NCBI GenBank assembly: GCA_964497475.1
Contig: CAZCDM010000009.1
Location: forward strand, 1-32,065
Reading direction: 5' to 3'
Length of the DNA stretch: 32,065 nucleotides
From: CAZCDM01 sp964497475
Lineage (GTDB): Bacteria; Planctomycetota; Phycisphaerae; SM23-33
Shown: one piece after another, positions 24,619-32,004 of the stretch
How positions within the stretch are numbered: the first letter of the stretch is position 1
How the letters are laid out: each line of letters begins with the position of its first letter
The notes under the pieces: model-generated
Told to the model about the DNA's origin: nothing
The model's input: only the letters and a program-made list of their open reading frames with translations
The model's database searches: none
Position numbers and translations under genes: made by a program

Positions 24619-25521
24619 TCAAAAATATCCTTCGCGTTTTTTCTGTTCCATCGAGCCTTCGCGGTCCTTGTCGACGGCCCGGTTCTGCCGCTCAGAATTC
24701 CGTGCGAGCATGGTCTCTTCGATGATGGCTTCGAGCGTCGTGGCTCGCGATTCGACCGCGCCGGTGCACTTCTGACAGCCCAGCGTGCGGAAGCGAACCC
24801 ATCGCTGCTCGACGGCTTCGCCCGGCCGGGGCGTTTCCAGGTCGCCGGCGTAGACGAGGATTCCATCGCGTTCGATGACCGGCCGCTCGGCGGCGAAATA
24901 GAGCGGCACGATGTCGATCTTCTCGCCGTAGATGTAGTTCCAGATGTCCAGCTCGGTCCAGTTGCTCAGCGGGAAGGCGCGGAAGCTCTCGCCTTTGTTA
25001 TGGCGGGTGTTGTAGAGGTTCCACAACTCCGGCCTCTGGTTTTTGGGGTCCCACTGCATATTGCCATCGCGGAAGCTCAGGATGCGTTCCTTCGCGCGGG
25101 ACTGTTCCTCGTCGCGCCGGGCCCCGCCGAAGGCGGCATCGTAGCCGCCCTCCTGCAAGGCCTCGACGAGGGCCTGGGTCTTGAGCATGTTCGCGCACAT
25201 CGAGCAGGTCCACTTTTCGTACGGGCCGACCTCTTCCAGGGCGCGGTGGTTGGTCTTGACGAGGACCTCCACGCCGAGCTTTTCCCGCAGGGCGTCGCGA
25301 TAGGCGATCATCTCGGGGAACTTGAAGGTGGTATCGACGTGCAGCAGCGGAAACGGCAGCTTGCCGGGCGCGAAGGCCTTGAGGGCCAGGTGCAGCAGCA
25401 CGGAGCTGTCCTTGCCGATCGAGTAGAGCATGACGGGGTTTTCGCACTCGGTGACGACTTCCCGCATGATGTGGATGGACTCGGCTTCGAGCTGGCGGAG
25501 ATGGGTTACGTTGTGTTTCAT
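24619..25521 (-). CDS. cysD: Sulfate adenylyltransferase subunit 2
   Basis: The 300-aa protein is close to the usual 302 aa. It has the PP-loop YSIGKDSSVLLHL (33-45), the LLHVDTTFKFPEMIAYRD region, AFGGARRDEEQSRAKERILSFRD and the C-terminal GSMEQKKREGYF. With CysN it forms APS from sulfate and ATP. The ATG at 25521 overlaps the cysC stop by 4 nt (ATGA); a longer frame upstream lies inside cysC and is not used. Confidence 0.97.
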   Translation of the reverse strand: MKHNVTHLRQLEAESIHIMREVVTECENPVMLYSIGKDSSVLLHLALKAFAPGKLPFPLLHVDTTFKFPEMIAYRDALREKLGVEVLVKTNHRALEEVGPYEKWTCSMCANMLKTQALVEALQEGGYDAAFGGARRDEEQSRAKERILSFRDGNMQWDPKNQRPELWNLYNTRHNKGESFRAFPLSNWTELDIWNYIYGEKIDIVPLYFAAERPVIERDGILVYAGDLETPRPGEAVEQRWVRFRTLGCQKCTGAVESRATTLEAIIEETMLARNSERQNRAVDKDREGSMEQKKREGYF

Positions 25522-26150
25522 GGCGACTCGAGGGGAGGCTGAAGCAGGCTGCGTCCGGCCAGGGCTGCGATGATATCGTTTGTGCATTCATCGACATCCC
25601 GGCCGGCGGTCTTCACCGTAATGTCCGGCATCTCGGGCGGCTCGTAGGGGGCATCGATTCCGGTGAACTGTTCGATCTTACCGGCGCGGGCCTTTTTGTA
25701 CAGGCCCTTGGGGTCGCGCTGCTCGCAGACATCAAGCGGCGTGTCGATATAGACCTCGACGAATCGGCCGGGCCCGGCTTTGTCGCGCGCGAGCTGGCGG
25801 TCGCGCCGATAAGGCGAGATGAAGGCGGTAACCGTCAACAGGCCGGCGTCGGCAAACAGCGCCGCGATCTCGGCCAGGCGGCGGATATTCTCCTGGCGGT
25901 CGTCGGGGGTAAAACCCAGGTCGCCATTGAGGCCGTGGCGGACATTATCGCCATCGAGCACATAGGCCAACCGACCTCCGCCGATCAGCGACTGCTCCAG
26001 CCGGCGGGCGATGGTGCTCTTGCCCGAGCCGCTCAGGCCCGTCAGCCAGATCACGCAACCGCTCTGACCGAGCAGCTTCGCCCGGTCGATCGGGGTCACC
26101 TCTCCGCCATGCCAGGTGATGTTCGAAGAATGTCTTGGCGAATCGCTCAT
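25518..26150 (-). CDS. cysC: Adenylylsulfate kinase
   Basis: The 210-aa enzyme phosphorylates APS to PAPS, the donor for sulfation and a step of sulfate assimilation. It has all classical motifs: P-loop GLSGSGKST (38-46), DGDNVRHGLN (66-75), SPYRRDR (112-118) and FTGIDAPYEPP. The ATG at 26150 is preceded by GGAG and a good promoter. First gene of cysC-cysD-cysNC. Confidence 0.96.
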   Translation of the reverse strand: MSDSPRHSSNITWHGGEVTPIDRAKLLGQSGCVIWLTGLSGSGKSTIARRLEQSLIGGGRLAYVLDGDNVRHGLNGDLGFTPDDRQENIRRLAEIAALFADAGLLTVTAFISPYRRDRQLARDKAGPGRFVEVYIDTPLDVCEQRDPKGLYKKARAGKIEQFTGIDAPYEPPEMPDITVKTAGRDVDECTNDIIAALAGRSLLQPPLESP

Positions 26151-26171
26151 CCGTGCTCCAATGGATGCTGC

Positions 26172-26200
26172 ATGATACCCTGCGAGCCCCTGAATGACAA
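26172..26200 (-). promoter_or_regulatory. Sigma70-like promoter of cysC-cysD-cysNC
   Basis: On the minus strand TTGTCA (26200-26195), a 17-nt spacer and TATCAT (26177-26172). The leader is about 15 nt and contains the GGAG ribosome binding site. Confidence 0.65.
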
Positions 26201-26226
26201 GCTGGCCCGGACCGGACCGGCCGTGG

Positions 26227-26232
26227 TATACT
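26227..26232 (+). promoter_or_regulatory. Candidate -10 box of cysQ
   Basis: TATACT ends only 6 nt before the cysQ ATG at 26239, and no Shine-Dalgarno or clear -35 is seen. Transcription would start at or next to the A of the ATG, which suggests a leaderless mRNA. Confidence 0.4.
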
Positions 26233-26238
26233 CCGTCC

Positions 26239-27033
26239 ATGACGGACCTGACGACCGACACGATCCATGCCCTGCTTGCCCCCTGCCGCGAAATCGCCCG
26301 CCGGGCGGGCCTGGCCATCCAGGCCGTCGCCGCCGAGGACCTCAACGTGGAAGAGAAATCCGATGGCTCACCGCTAACCCGCGCCGACCGCGCCAGCCAC
26401 GAGTGCATCGCCGCCGGGCTGGCCGAGCTGAGCCCCCCCCTGCCGCTGCTCAGCGAAGAAGGCGACGTCGAAGCGTTCCAGGCTTCCTGCCCGCCGACGT
26501 TCTGGCTGATCGATCCGCTGGACGGCACGAAGGAATTTGTCCACCGCCGCACGGACTACACCGTCAACATCGCCCTGGTCTACCGCACGAGGCCGGTGCT
26601 GGGCGTGGTCTACGCCCCGGCCCTGGATACGATGTGGTTCGCCGCCCAGGGCACGGGCGCGTATCGCCAGGCCGGCCAGCACGCCCCCACGAACATCGCG
26701 CCCAGCGCAGCGGCCCGGCCCCGCTCGGCCGTCGCCAGCCGCAGCCACCTCTCCGAGCAGACCCAAGCCTTCCTGCAGCGCAATGGCATTGAGCAGTTCA
26801 CCAGCCACGGCAGCAGCATCAAGCTCTGCGCCGTCGCCGAAGGCAAGGCTGACATCTACCCGCGCCACGGGCCAACGAACATCTGGGACACCGCCGCAGC
26901 GGCCGCCGTGGCCATCGAGGCCGGCTGCCGCGTCGTCGCACTCGACGGAACCGACCTGTCCTACGACCCCGCCGAGGGGCTGCTCCGCGAGGGCTTTCTC
27001 GTGCATCCGCGGGCAATGACCTTCGAGAACTAG
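26239..27033 (+). CDS. cysQ: 3'(2'),5'-bisphosphate nucleotidase
   Basis: CysQ removes the 3'-phosphate from PAP (and PAPS), recycling the by-product of PAPS use. The 264-aa protein belongs to the inositol-monophosphatase fold. It has SPLTRAD (44-50), LLSEEG (70-75), the metal site WLIDPLDGTKEF (89-100) and the second motif NIWDTAAAAAVAIEAG with Trp216-Asp217. It is divergent from the cysC operon, which makes PAPS, so the two transcripts form a PAPS-cycle locus. The ATG at 26239 gives the normal family start; an upstream in-frame ATG lies in the cysC promoter. Confidence 0.95.
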   Translation: MTDLTTDTIHALLAPCREIARRAGLAIQAVAAEDLNVEEKSDGSPLTRADRASHECIAAGLAELSPPLPLLSEEGDVEAFQASCPPTFWLIDPLDGTKEFVHRRTDYTVNIALVYRTRPVLGVVYAPALDTMWFAAQGTGAYRQAGQHAPTNIAPSAAARPRSAVASRSHLSEQTQAFLQRNGIEQFTSHGSSIKLCAVAEGKADIYPRHGPTNIWDTAAAAAVAIEAGCRVVALDGTDLSYDPAEGLLREGFLVHPRAMTFEN

Positions 27034-27044
27034 CGAGACCCGCC

Positions 27045-27884
27045 ATGCCTTCTGCCATCCTTGCCATTCAGGACAACCCCATTTTCCGGGCCTTCCGCAC
27101 CTACCCCTGGCTGGATGACGTGCTGGCCACGGCCCTGCTGCTGATGGGCATTGTGCTGATGCGGATGGTGCTGGTGCACCGGGTGAAAAACGGCGACTTC
27201 TTCCGCAGCCAGGAGGTCAAACGCCGCTGGCTGGTCACGATCCGCAATGTCTGCGCGGGGTTGCTGCTGCTGGGCCTGGTGATTATCTGGGGTTCGGAGC
27301 TGCGGACGATGGCGCTGTCGCTGGTGGCGTTCATGGTGGCGATGGTGCTGGCGACAAAGGAGCTGATCCTCTGCTTTACCGGCGGACTGCTGAAGACCGG
27401 CGCACGAGCCTTTTCCGTGGGCGACCGCATCGAGATCGCCGGCCTCCGCGGCGATGTCATCGACCAGTCGGTCCTGACGACCAAGCTGCTTGAGACCGGG
27501 CCCGGGCTGGTCTCGCACCAGCACACCGGCCGGGCTGTGACCATCCCCAACAGCATGTTCCTGGCCTCGCCGGTCATCAACGAAACCTTCACGTCAGACT
27601 ATGTGCTGCACATCTTCACCGTGCCGGTGGCCAACGAGCCGGACTGGAAGCAAAAAGAGGCCTGGCTTCTCGAAGCCGCCCAGGAGATCTGCTGGCCGTT
27701 CCTGGAAGACGCCCGCCGGCACATCGGGAAAATCGGCAGCCGCGAGGGGCTGGGCATACCGGCCGTCGACCCGCGGGTGATCGTCGAGCGGCCCGCCCCG
27801 GCCCGCTCCAAGGGGCGCGTCGAGCAGCATATCCTGCAAAAATCCCTGGACCACACCCACGGCCAGGACGTCGCCACGGAGTAA
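27045..27884 (+). CDS. MscS-family small-conductance mechanosensitive channel
   Basis: The 279-aa inner-membrane protein has about three membrane segments (near 25-42, 66-84 and 88-108). A MscS beta domain follows (GARAFSVGDRIEIAGLRGDVID, then GRAVTIPNSMFLASPVIN), and a cytoplasmic alpha/beta part ends in a His/Lys-rich tail. Such channels release solutes at osmotic downshock. It starts 11 nt after cysQ and ends 5 nt before queE, so it lies in one transcript with both. Confidence 0.88.
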   Translation: MPSAILAIQDNPIFRAFRTYPWLDDVLATALLLMGIVLMRMVLVHRVKNGDFFRSQEVKRRWLVTIRNVCAGLLLLGLVIIWGSELRTMALSLVAFMVAMVLATKELILCFTGGLLKTGARAFSVGDRIEIAGLRGDVIDQSVLTTKLLETGPGLVSHQHTGRAVTIPNSMFLASPVINETFTSDYVLHIFTVPVANEPDWKQKEAWLLEAAQEICWPFLEDARRHIGKIGSREGLGIPAVDPRVIVERPAPARSKGRVEQHILQKSLDHTHGQDVATE

Positions 27885-27889
27885 CCGCC

Positions 27890-28540
27890 ATGGAGCCGCT
27901 GCGCGTTCACGAGATCCTCTGCACGATTCAGGGCGAGGGCTCCCGGGCCGGGCTACCCTGCGTGCTGGTTCGCCTGGCCGGGTGCAATCTGCACTGCCGC
28001 TGGTGCGACACCCCTGCCGCCCGCGACGCCCAGGCCGGCAGGCCCATGGGCATCGCGGAGATCGTCCGGGCCGTTACGGAAACTGCCTGCCCGCGAGTCG
28101 AGCTGACTGGCGGCGAGCCATTGCTCCAGCCGGCCGCACCGGCCCTGCTGGCAGCGCTGGTCGAGGCGGGCTTCGAGACGCTGCTGGAGACCAACGGCTC
28201 GTGCGACATCGCCGCCGTCGACCCGCGGGTGATCCGCATCGTGGACGTCAAGTGTCCCGCCAGCGGCGAGGGCGATACATTCGACCCGGCCAACCTTGCC
28301 GAGCTTCGCGCGGGCGATGAGCTGAAGTTTGTCCTGGCCGAGAGGGGCGACTATGATTTCGCAACCGCCCTGCTGGCCGAGCACAACCTGACCGAGCGAT
28401 GCAGCGTGCTGTTCTCGCCCGTGGCGGCCAGCCTCGCCCCGGCCGAGCTGGCCCGGTGGATTCTCACCGACGGCCTGGATGTACGCCTGGGCCTGCAACT
28501 GCACAAAATCATCTGGCCCGACGGCAAGGAAGGCCTCTAA
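27890..28540 (+). CDS. queE: 7-carboxy-7-deazaguanine synthase
   Basis: QueE is a radical-SAM enzyme that turns 6-carboxytetrahydropterin into 7-carboxy-7-deazaguanine on the way to queuosine. The 216-aa protein has the 4Fe-4S cysteines in GCNLHCRWCD (C32, C36, C39), IQGEGSRAG near the N terminus, TGGEP (73-77) for SAM binding, and KCPASGEGD later. It is followed 15 nt later by queD. queC and queF are not in the window. Confidence 0.94.
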   Translation: MEPLRVHEILCTIQGEGSRAGLPCVLVRLAGCNLHCRWCDTPAARDAQAGRPMGIAEIVRAVTETACPRVELTGGEPLLQPAAPALLAALVEAGFETLLETNGSCDIAAVDPRVIRIVDVKCPASGEGDTFDPANLAELRAGDELKFVLAERGDYDFATALLAEHNLTERCSVLFSPVAASLAPAELARWILTDGLDVRLGLQLHKIIWPDGKEGL

Positions 28541-28555
28541 CCGAAAGACAGACCC

Positions 28556-28918
28556 ATGAACGTCGAACTCGTCAAAACCTTCCGCTTCGAGGCGGCCCAC
28601 AGCCTGACCGCCGCCCCCGACGGCCACAAGTGCCGCGCATTCCACGGCCACAGCTACCGCGTCGACATCCACATCGCCGGACCCGTCGACCCGCAAACCG
28701 GCTGGCTGATGGACTTCGGCGAACTCAAAGCCCGCGTCGAACCGCTCATCGACCAGCTCGACCACCGCAACCTCAACGACATCGAAGGCCTGGAAAATTC
28801 CACCAGCGAACTGCTCGCCAAATGGCTCTGGGACCGCCTCATCGGCGACGTGCCGATCCTCTCAGCCATCACCATCTGGGAGTCAGACTCCTCGCGCTGC
28901 GTCTATCGCGGCCAGTAA
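28556..28918 (+). CDS. queD: 6-carboxytetrahydropterin synthase
   Basis: QueD makes 6-carboxytetrahydropterin from 7,8-dihydroneopterin triphosphate. The 120-aa length fits. The zinc histidines are His15 (FEAAHSL) and His30/His32 (FHGHSY). Catalytic Cys26 is in HKCRAFHG, DH at 69-70 is in QLDHRNLND, and Glu109 is at the end. It is the last gene of the cysQ-mscS-queE-queD run. Confidence 0.95.
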   Translation: MNVELVKTFRFEAAHSLTAAPDGHKCRAFHGHSYRVDIHIAGPVDPQTGWLMDFGELKARVEPLIDQLDHRNLNDIEGLENSTSELLAKWLWDRLIGDVPILSAITIWESDSSRCVYRGQ

Positions 28919-28985
28919 GGAACTCCCCGGCAGCTGGGGGAATCGTCCGGCCGATGCGGAGAATTTCAGCAGCAACTGGCCGGCC

Positions 28986-29174
28986 TCACCCCTGGGCGTA
29001 CGCGGCGAAGGTAAAAACATACTCTCGACGGCCGCGGCAGCGGTGACGCTTGTAGGAAACCAACCGGTCGGCGACAGTCTTCAGCGCGAGCCCGGCCGGG
29101 AGCTTCCGCTGGGTGATGGTTACGGTATCCCCGTCGAAGGGACCCTGGCGGAGGTGACATTGAATGGTCATCAT
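28986..29174 (-). CDS. Unknown 62-aa protein
   Basis: The protein starts MMTIQCHLRQGPFDGDTVTI and ends YVFTFAAYAQG. The two tandem ATGs follow an AAGGAG site, which supports real translation. The pattern 'C-x-L-x-x-GPFDG' then a basic region and a Tyr/Phe-rich end resembles short uncharacterised proteins seen in planctomycete-type genomes, but I do not recognise a named family. It has no membrane segment. It lies between queD (convergent) and the DUF58 gene. Confidence 0.55.
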   Translation of the reverse strand: MMTIQCHLRQGPFDGDTVTITQRKLPAGLALKTVADRLVSYKRHRCRGRREYVFTFAAYAQG

Positions 29175-29287
29175 CAGGCGACTCCTTGCCGAGTGAGGTG
29201 GGCCCATACCCGCGAAACACATACGGCTTGTACGTGTATTGTGAGATATAATTCCCCCCCGGGCCAATCGAGGGTGAACATTCTGCC

Positions 29288-30184
29288 TCAGTGTCCCTGC
29301 CGCTGGAGCATGAACTCGCACAGGGCCGTATCAAAGCCGGTATCGGTCGTGACCTGAATGAAATCGGCGCGGACGGCCAGGCAGTGCTGGCGATAGCCGT
29401 CGATGAACGCTTCGATGCGGCGGCGGTAGTCCTCGCGGAGGCTGCGCGGGTCGGCCTGGAACCGCTCGTGGGTTTCGGGGTCCTCGAAGTCGCCCGGTGC
29501 GTCGATGTCCAGCCACCGCTCGGCCGGGTCGAGCACCTGCATGAGGATCAGGTCGTGCCCGCCGTAGGCAAAGCGGTCGAGCGATTCGAGAATGGCTTGC
29601 TGGTCGCCAAGCAAATCGCTCAGCAGGATGACCATCGACCGGCGGGTGAGTCGGCCTGCGATGGTCGCGAGGTTCTCGGCCAGGCGCGTCGGGCCGTGGG
29701 GCTTCGTGCCGGCCAGGGTCGTCAACAGCCGCTGGAGGTGGGCCCGCGTAGCGTGAGCAGGCAGGGCCGCCCGCAGCTTGTCATCGAAGACGAACAGCCC
29801 GAGGCGGTCCTGCTGGCTGATGCAGAGGTGCCCCAACGCCGCGGCGAGGCAGGTGGCGTATTCCATCTTCGTCATGCCCGGCCGCGATGCATAGCCCATC
29901 GAGCCCGAGCAGTCGACCAGCAGGTACGCTTCGAGGTTGGTCTCGGCCCGGAAGGTCTTGACGTAGTAGCGGTCGGTCTTGGCCCAGGCGTTCCAGTCGA
30001 TCAGCCGAAGCTCGTCGCCGGGGGTGTACTTGCGATGCTCGGAGAACTCCACGCTGAAGCCGTGAAACGGCGAGCGGTGCAGCCCGCTGTAGAGGCCCTC
30101 GATGAGGAACTTCGCCCGCAGATCGAGCCGGTCGATCTGGCTGAGCACCTCAGGCTGGAGATACTGTTGCGGACTGAAAGCCAT
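29288..30184 (-). CDS. DUF58 / von Willebrand A-like protein
   Basis: A 298-aa cytosolic protein with the DUF58 motif block GFSVEFSEHRKYTPGDELRL followed by IDWNAWAKTDRYYVK, and a vWA fold with the MIDAS-like DCSGSM (91-96) and LSDLLGD later. DUF58 proteins usually lie beside a MoxR AAA+ ATPase and help mature or assemble metal enzymes or surface proteins. No MoxR gene is seen here, but it may be elsewhere. It starts at ATG 30184, 48 nt after the cheV C-terminal half. Confidence 0.9.
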   Translation of the reverse strand: MAFSPQQYLQPEVLSQIDRLDLRAKFLIEGLYSGLHRSPFHGFSVEFSEHRKYTPGDELRLIDWNAWAKTDRYYVKTFRAETNLEAYLLVDCSGSMGYASRPGMTKMEYATCLAAALGHLCISQQDRLGLFVFDDKLRAALPAHATRAHLQRLLTTLAGTKPHGPTRLAENLATIAGRLTRRSMVILLSDLLGDQQAILESLDRFAYGGHDLILMQVLDPAERWLDIDAPGDFEDPETHERFQADPRSLREDYRRRIEAFIDGYRQHCLAVRADFIQVTTDTGFDTALCEFMLQRQGH

Positions 30185-30232
30185 GGGACCATTGTACCGC
30201 CCTGCCGCAGTCAGGCCAGCCCCGCCGTGAGA

Positions 30233-30886
30233 TTACCCGGCCGGCTGCAGGGCAAGCTGATCGAGCTGGTCGATGAGGCGATCGATCTCCGGCTTGGAGA
30301 TGTAGAAGTCGGCCCCGACCGACTCGCACTTGCGGGCCATCTGGTCGTTGATGAGCGAGGAGAACATCACCACCGGCAGGGTCGAGCCGTACTTGGCCTT
30401 GAGGTTTCGGCAGAGCGTCAGGCCGTCCATCTGGGGCATTTCGATATCGCTGATGACCAGCGTGGGCTGGGTGAGCTGGTCGCCCTCGGCGAGGATGGCC
30501 TCGAGGGCGGACTGGCCGTTGTCGTAGTAGTCGAGGGTATCGTAGCCGCCCTTGGCCAGGACGCTGCGGATCATGCTGGCGATGGCGCCGCTGTCCTCGG
30601 CGAGGATGATTCGGACCTCGCCGCGGCTTTCGGCGCGGGGGTTGTCGAGCTGCGCTTCGGTCAGGTCCTGCAGGCAGGCCGAAGGGATGATGTCGCCGAC
30701 GATTTTTTCGATGTCCAGGATGAGGACCTCGCGGCCTTCGATATTGACCGAGCCGGTGAACTCGGCATGGCTGGCGATGAGGACCGAACTCAGCGGGCTG
30801 ATCTCATTCCAGCTGATGCGGTGGATGCGGTCGACGCCGTCGGCGATGACGGCCGAGGTCACGCCGTTGAATTCCATGACGAGCAC
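30233..30886 (-). CDS. cheV: CheV C-terminal half (end of CheW domain plus receiver domain)
   Basis: 217 aa from GTG at 30886. It begins inside a CheW-like domain (VMEFNGVTSAVIADGVDRIHRISW, then LILDIEKIVGDI) and continues into a receiver domain with the acidic pocket AEDSG, the phospho-acceptor Asp in VISDIEMPQMDG, and Lys in YISKPE. The upstream half is in the same frame, separated only by a TAA at 30937-30935 and 16 further codons. An AGGAG lies 9 nt before the GTG, so separate translation is possible. CheV couples chemoreceptors to CheA and is adjusted by phosphorylation. Confidence 0.8.
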   Translation of the reverse strand: MLVMEFNGVTSAVIADGVDRIHRISWNEISPLSSVLIASHAEFTGSVNIEGREVLILDIEKIVGDIIPSACLQDLTEAQLDNPRAESRGEVRIILAEDSGAIASMIRSVLAKGGYDTLDYYDNGQSALEAILAEGDQLTQPTLVISDIEMPQMDGLTLCRNLKAKYGSTLPVVMFSSLINDQMARKCESVGADFYISKPEIDRLIDQLDQLALQPAG

Positions 30887-30934
30887 GACGCGGAGCTCCT
30901 GGGCGTCTTCATTGTGGGCCTGGTGCGTCGAGAA

Positions 30935-31174
30935 TTAATCGGTAATGCCCAGGTGATACGCCAGGTCGATCAGCGGGATGCTCGTGTTGCGGAACAGCAG
31001 CACGCCGGCCAGCGAGTCCGGCGCTTGCGGCACGGCTGTGATCTTCGACGGGTCGTACTGCTCGATGGCCTGGATCTTCGCGACGTTGATCCCAAACCCT
31101 TGCCCGGCCAGGAGAAACTCCAGCAGTTCCACTTCGTTCGTTCCACTTTCCAGCAGAATACCTTGCTTGGCCAT
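30935..31174 (-). CDS. cheV: CheV N-terminal half, ended by in-frame stop
   Basis: 79 aa from ATG 31174 (MAKQGILLESGTNEVELLEF) with an AGGGAG site. It is the first part of a CheW-like domain (FGINVAKIQAIEQYDPSKI, AGVLLFRNTSIPLIDLAYHLGITD). It stops at TAA (30937-30935) right where an intact CheV would continue. Read through the stop, the frame gives about 313 aa, the usual CheV length. It is either a nonsense mutation (pseudogene), a sequencing error, readthrough, or a genuine split into two products. Confidence 0.75.
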   Translation of the reverse strand: MAKQGILLESGTNEVELLEFLLAGQGFGINVAKIQAIEQYDPSKITAVPQAPDSLAGVLLFRNTSIPLIDLAYHLGITD

Positions 31175-31233
31175 CGCATGCTCCCTTAGCAAGACATCGC
31201 AAACCACCCCCGCATTGGCGGTGTAACCAATGT

Positions 31234-31261
31234 CCCATCGGCGGGAAGGGGGAGCATCTTT
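31234..31261 (-). promoter_or_regulatory. Candidate sigma28-like promoter of cheV
   Basis: On the minus strand GAAAGATG (31261-31254), 12 nt, GCCGATGG (31241-31234). It resembles the flagellar sigma28 pattern TAAAGTTT-N11-GCCGATAA with several mismatches and 1 nt longer spacing. A perfect 6-bp inverted repeat (CATTGG 31212-31217, CCAATG 31226-31231) lies in the leader. Confidence 0.3.
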
Positions 31262-31347
31262 CGTAAAAATTGACGACGGCGGACCTCGCCCGCACGAGAA
31301 ATGGACGCACATTCACCGCCTGCAGGCCCTGCCGCCAGCCGGTCAGC

Positions 31348-32004
31348 TCAGCGGCGGCGGCGAAGCAGCGCAACACCACCGACGGCCAGCAGGCAAAGCG
31401 AGGCCGGCTCGGGCACGGACGTCACGGCGTAGCTGGAGAAGCTGTCGACCGTGAAGCTCGCCCAGCCGTCGATCAGGGCCAGGTCGGTCGCGTCGTAGGC
31501 TGTCCAGCCGGTCGCGGCGTCATAGTGCCATACCTGCCAATCGTCCAGCCCCGGCGCGTTCAGCAGGGCAAAGCTCAGCAGCACTTCGTCGCCGCCGGGC
31601 AGCCCCGTGATGTCGAAGTCCCAACTGCCCTCGATGGTGGCGGCCGGGTCGATGAGGGCCTGCAGGTCAGCCAGCACCTGGCCGGTGGTCACTGTAGCCA
31701 TCACATCCAGCGAAGTACTCCCGGCCGTAGGAGCGAAGTTCAAGCACAAGTCATTGCCGACATTAACGCGCTGCTGGGTCATCAGATCAATGCTCGCCTG
31801 CTGACCGGCCAAAACTTGACTGGCCGCCCCGACAGTAAACGTATGCAAAGTATCATCCCACACCCCGCCAAAAGTTTGATAGGTTCCAGTCCCGCCCCAG
31901 CTTCCGCCAATACTAATTGGCGTATAGGTGCCCGATGCCAACCCTGCCTGGGCCGTAAGCCGCACTGTGCCGTTATTATCTAAATCCGTACCGACTGTAA
32001 ACAT
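31348..32004 (-). CDS. PEP-CTERM protein, 5' end missing or altered
   Basis: The 218-aa frame ends with a classic PEP-CTERM sorting tail: VPEPASLCLLAVGG, a short hydrophobic helix, then LLRRRR. Such proteins are exported, cleaved by exosortase and displayed with exopolysaccharide. The body is Gly/Thr/Asp-rich and beta-like (SWDFDITGLPGGDEVLLSF). There is no signal peptide after the ATG at 32004. The upstream frame is closed by TAA at 32040-32038 and again before that. The N terminus is therefore absent, starts elsewhere, or has been lost by a frameshift near the window edge. Confidence 0.7.
   Translation of the reverse strand: MFTVGTDLDNNGTVRLTAQAGLASGTYTPISIGGSWGGTGTYQTFGGVWDDTLHTFTVGAASQVLAGQQASIDLMTQQRVNVGNDLCLNFAPTAGSTSLDVMATVTTGQVLADLQALIDPAATIEGSWDFDITGLPGGDEVLLSFALLNAPGLDDWQVWHYDAATGWTAYDATDLALIDGWASFTVDSFSSYAVTSVPEPASLCLLAVGGVALLRRRR

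Noticed and set aside
29247..29252. Perfect TATAAT on the plus strand
   Set aside because: No fitting -35 and no plus-strand gene downstream.
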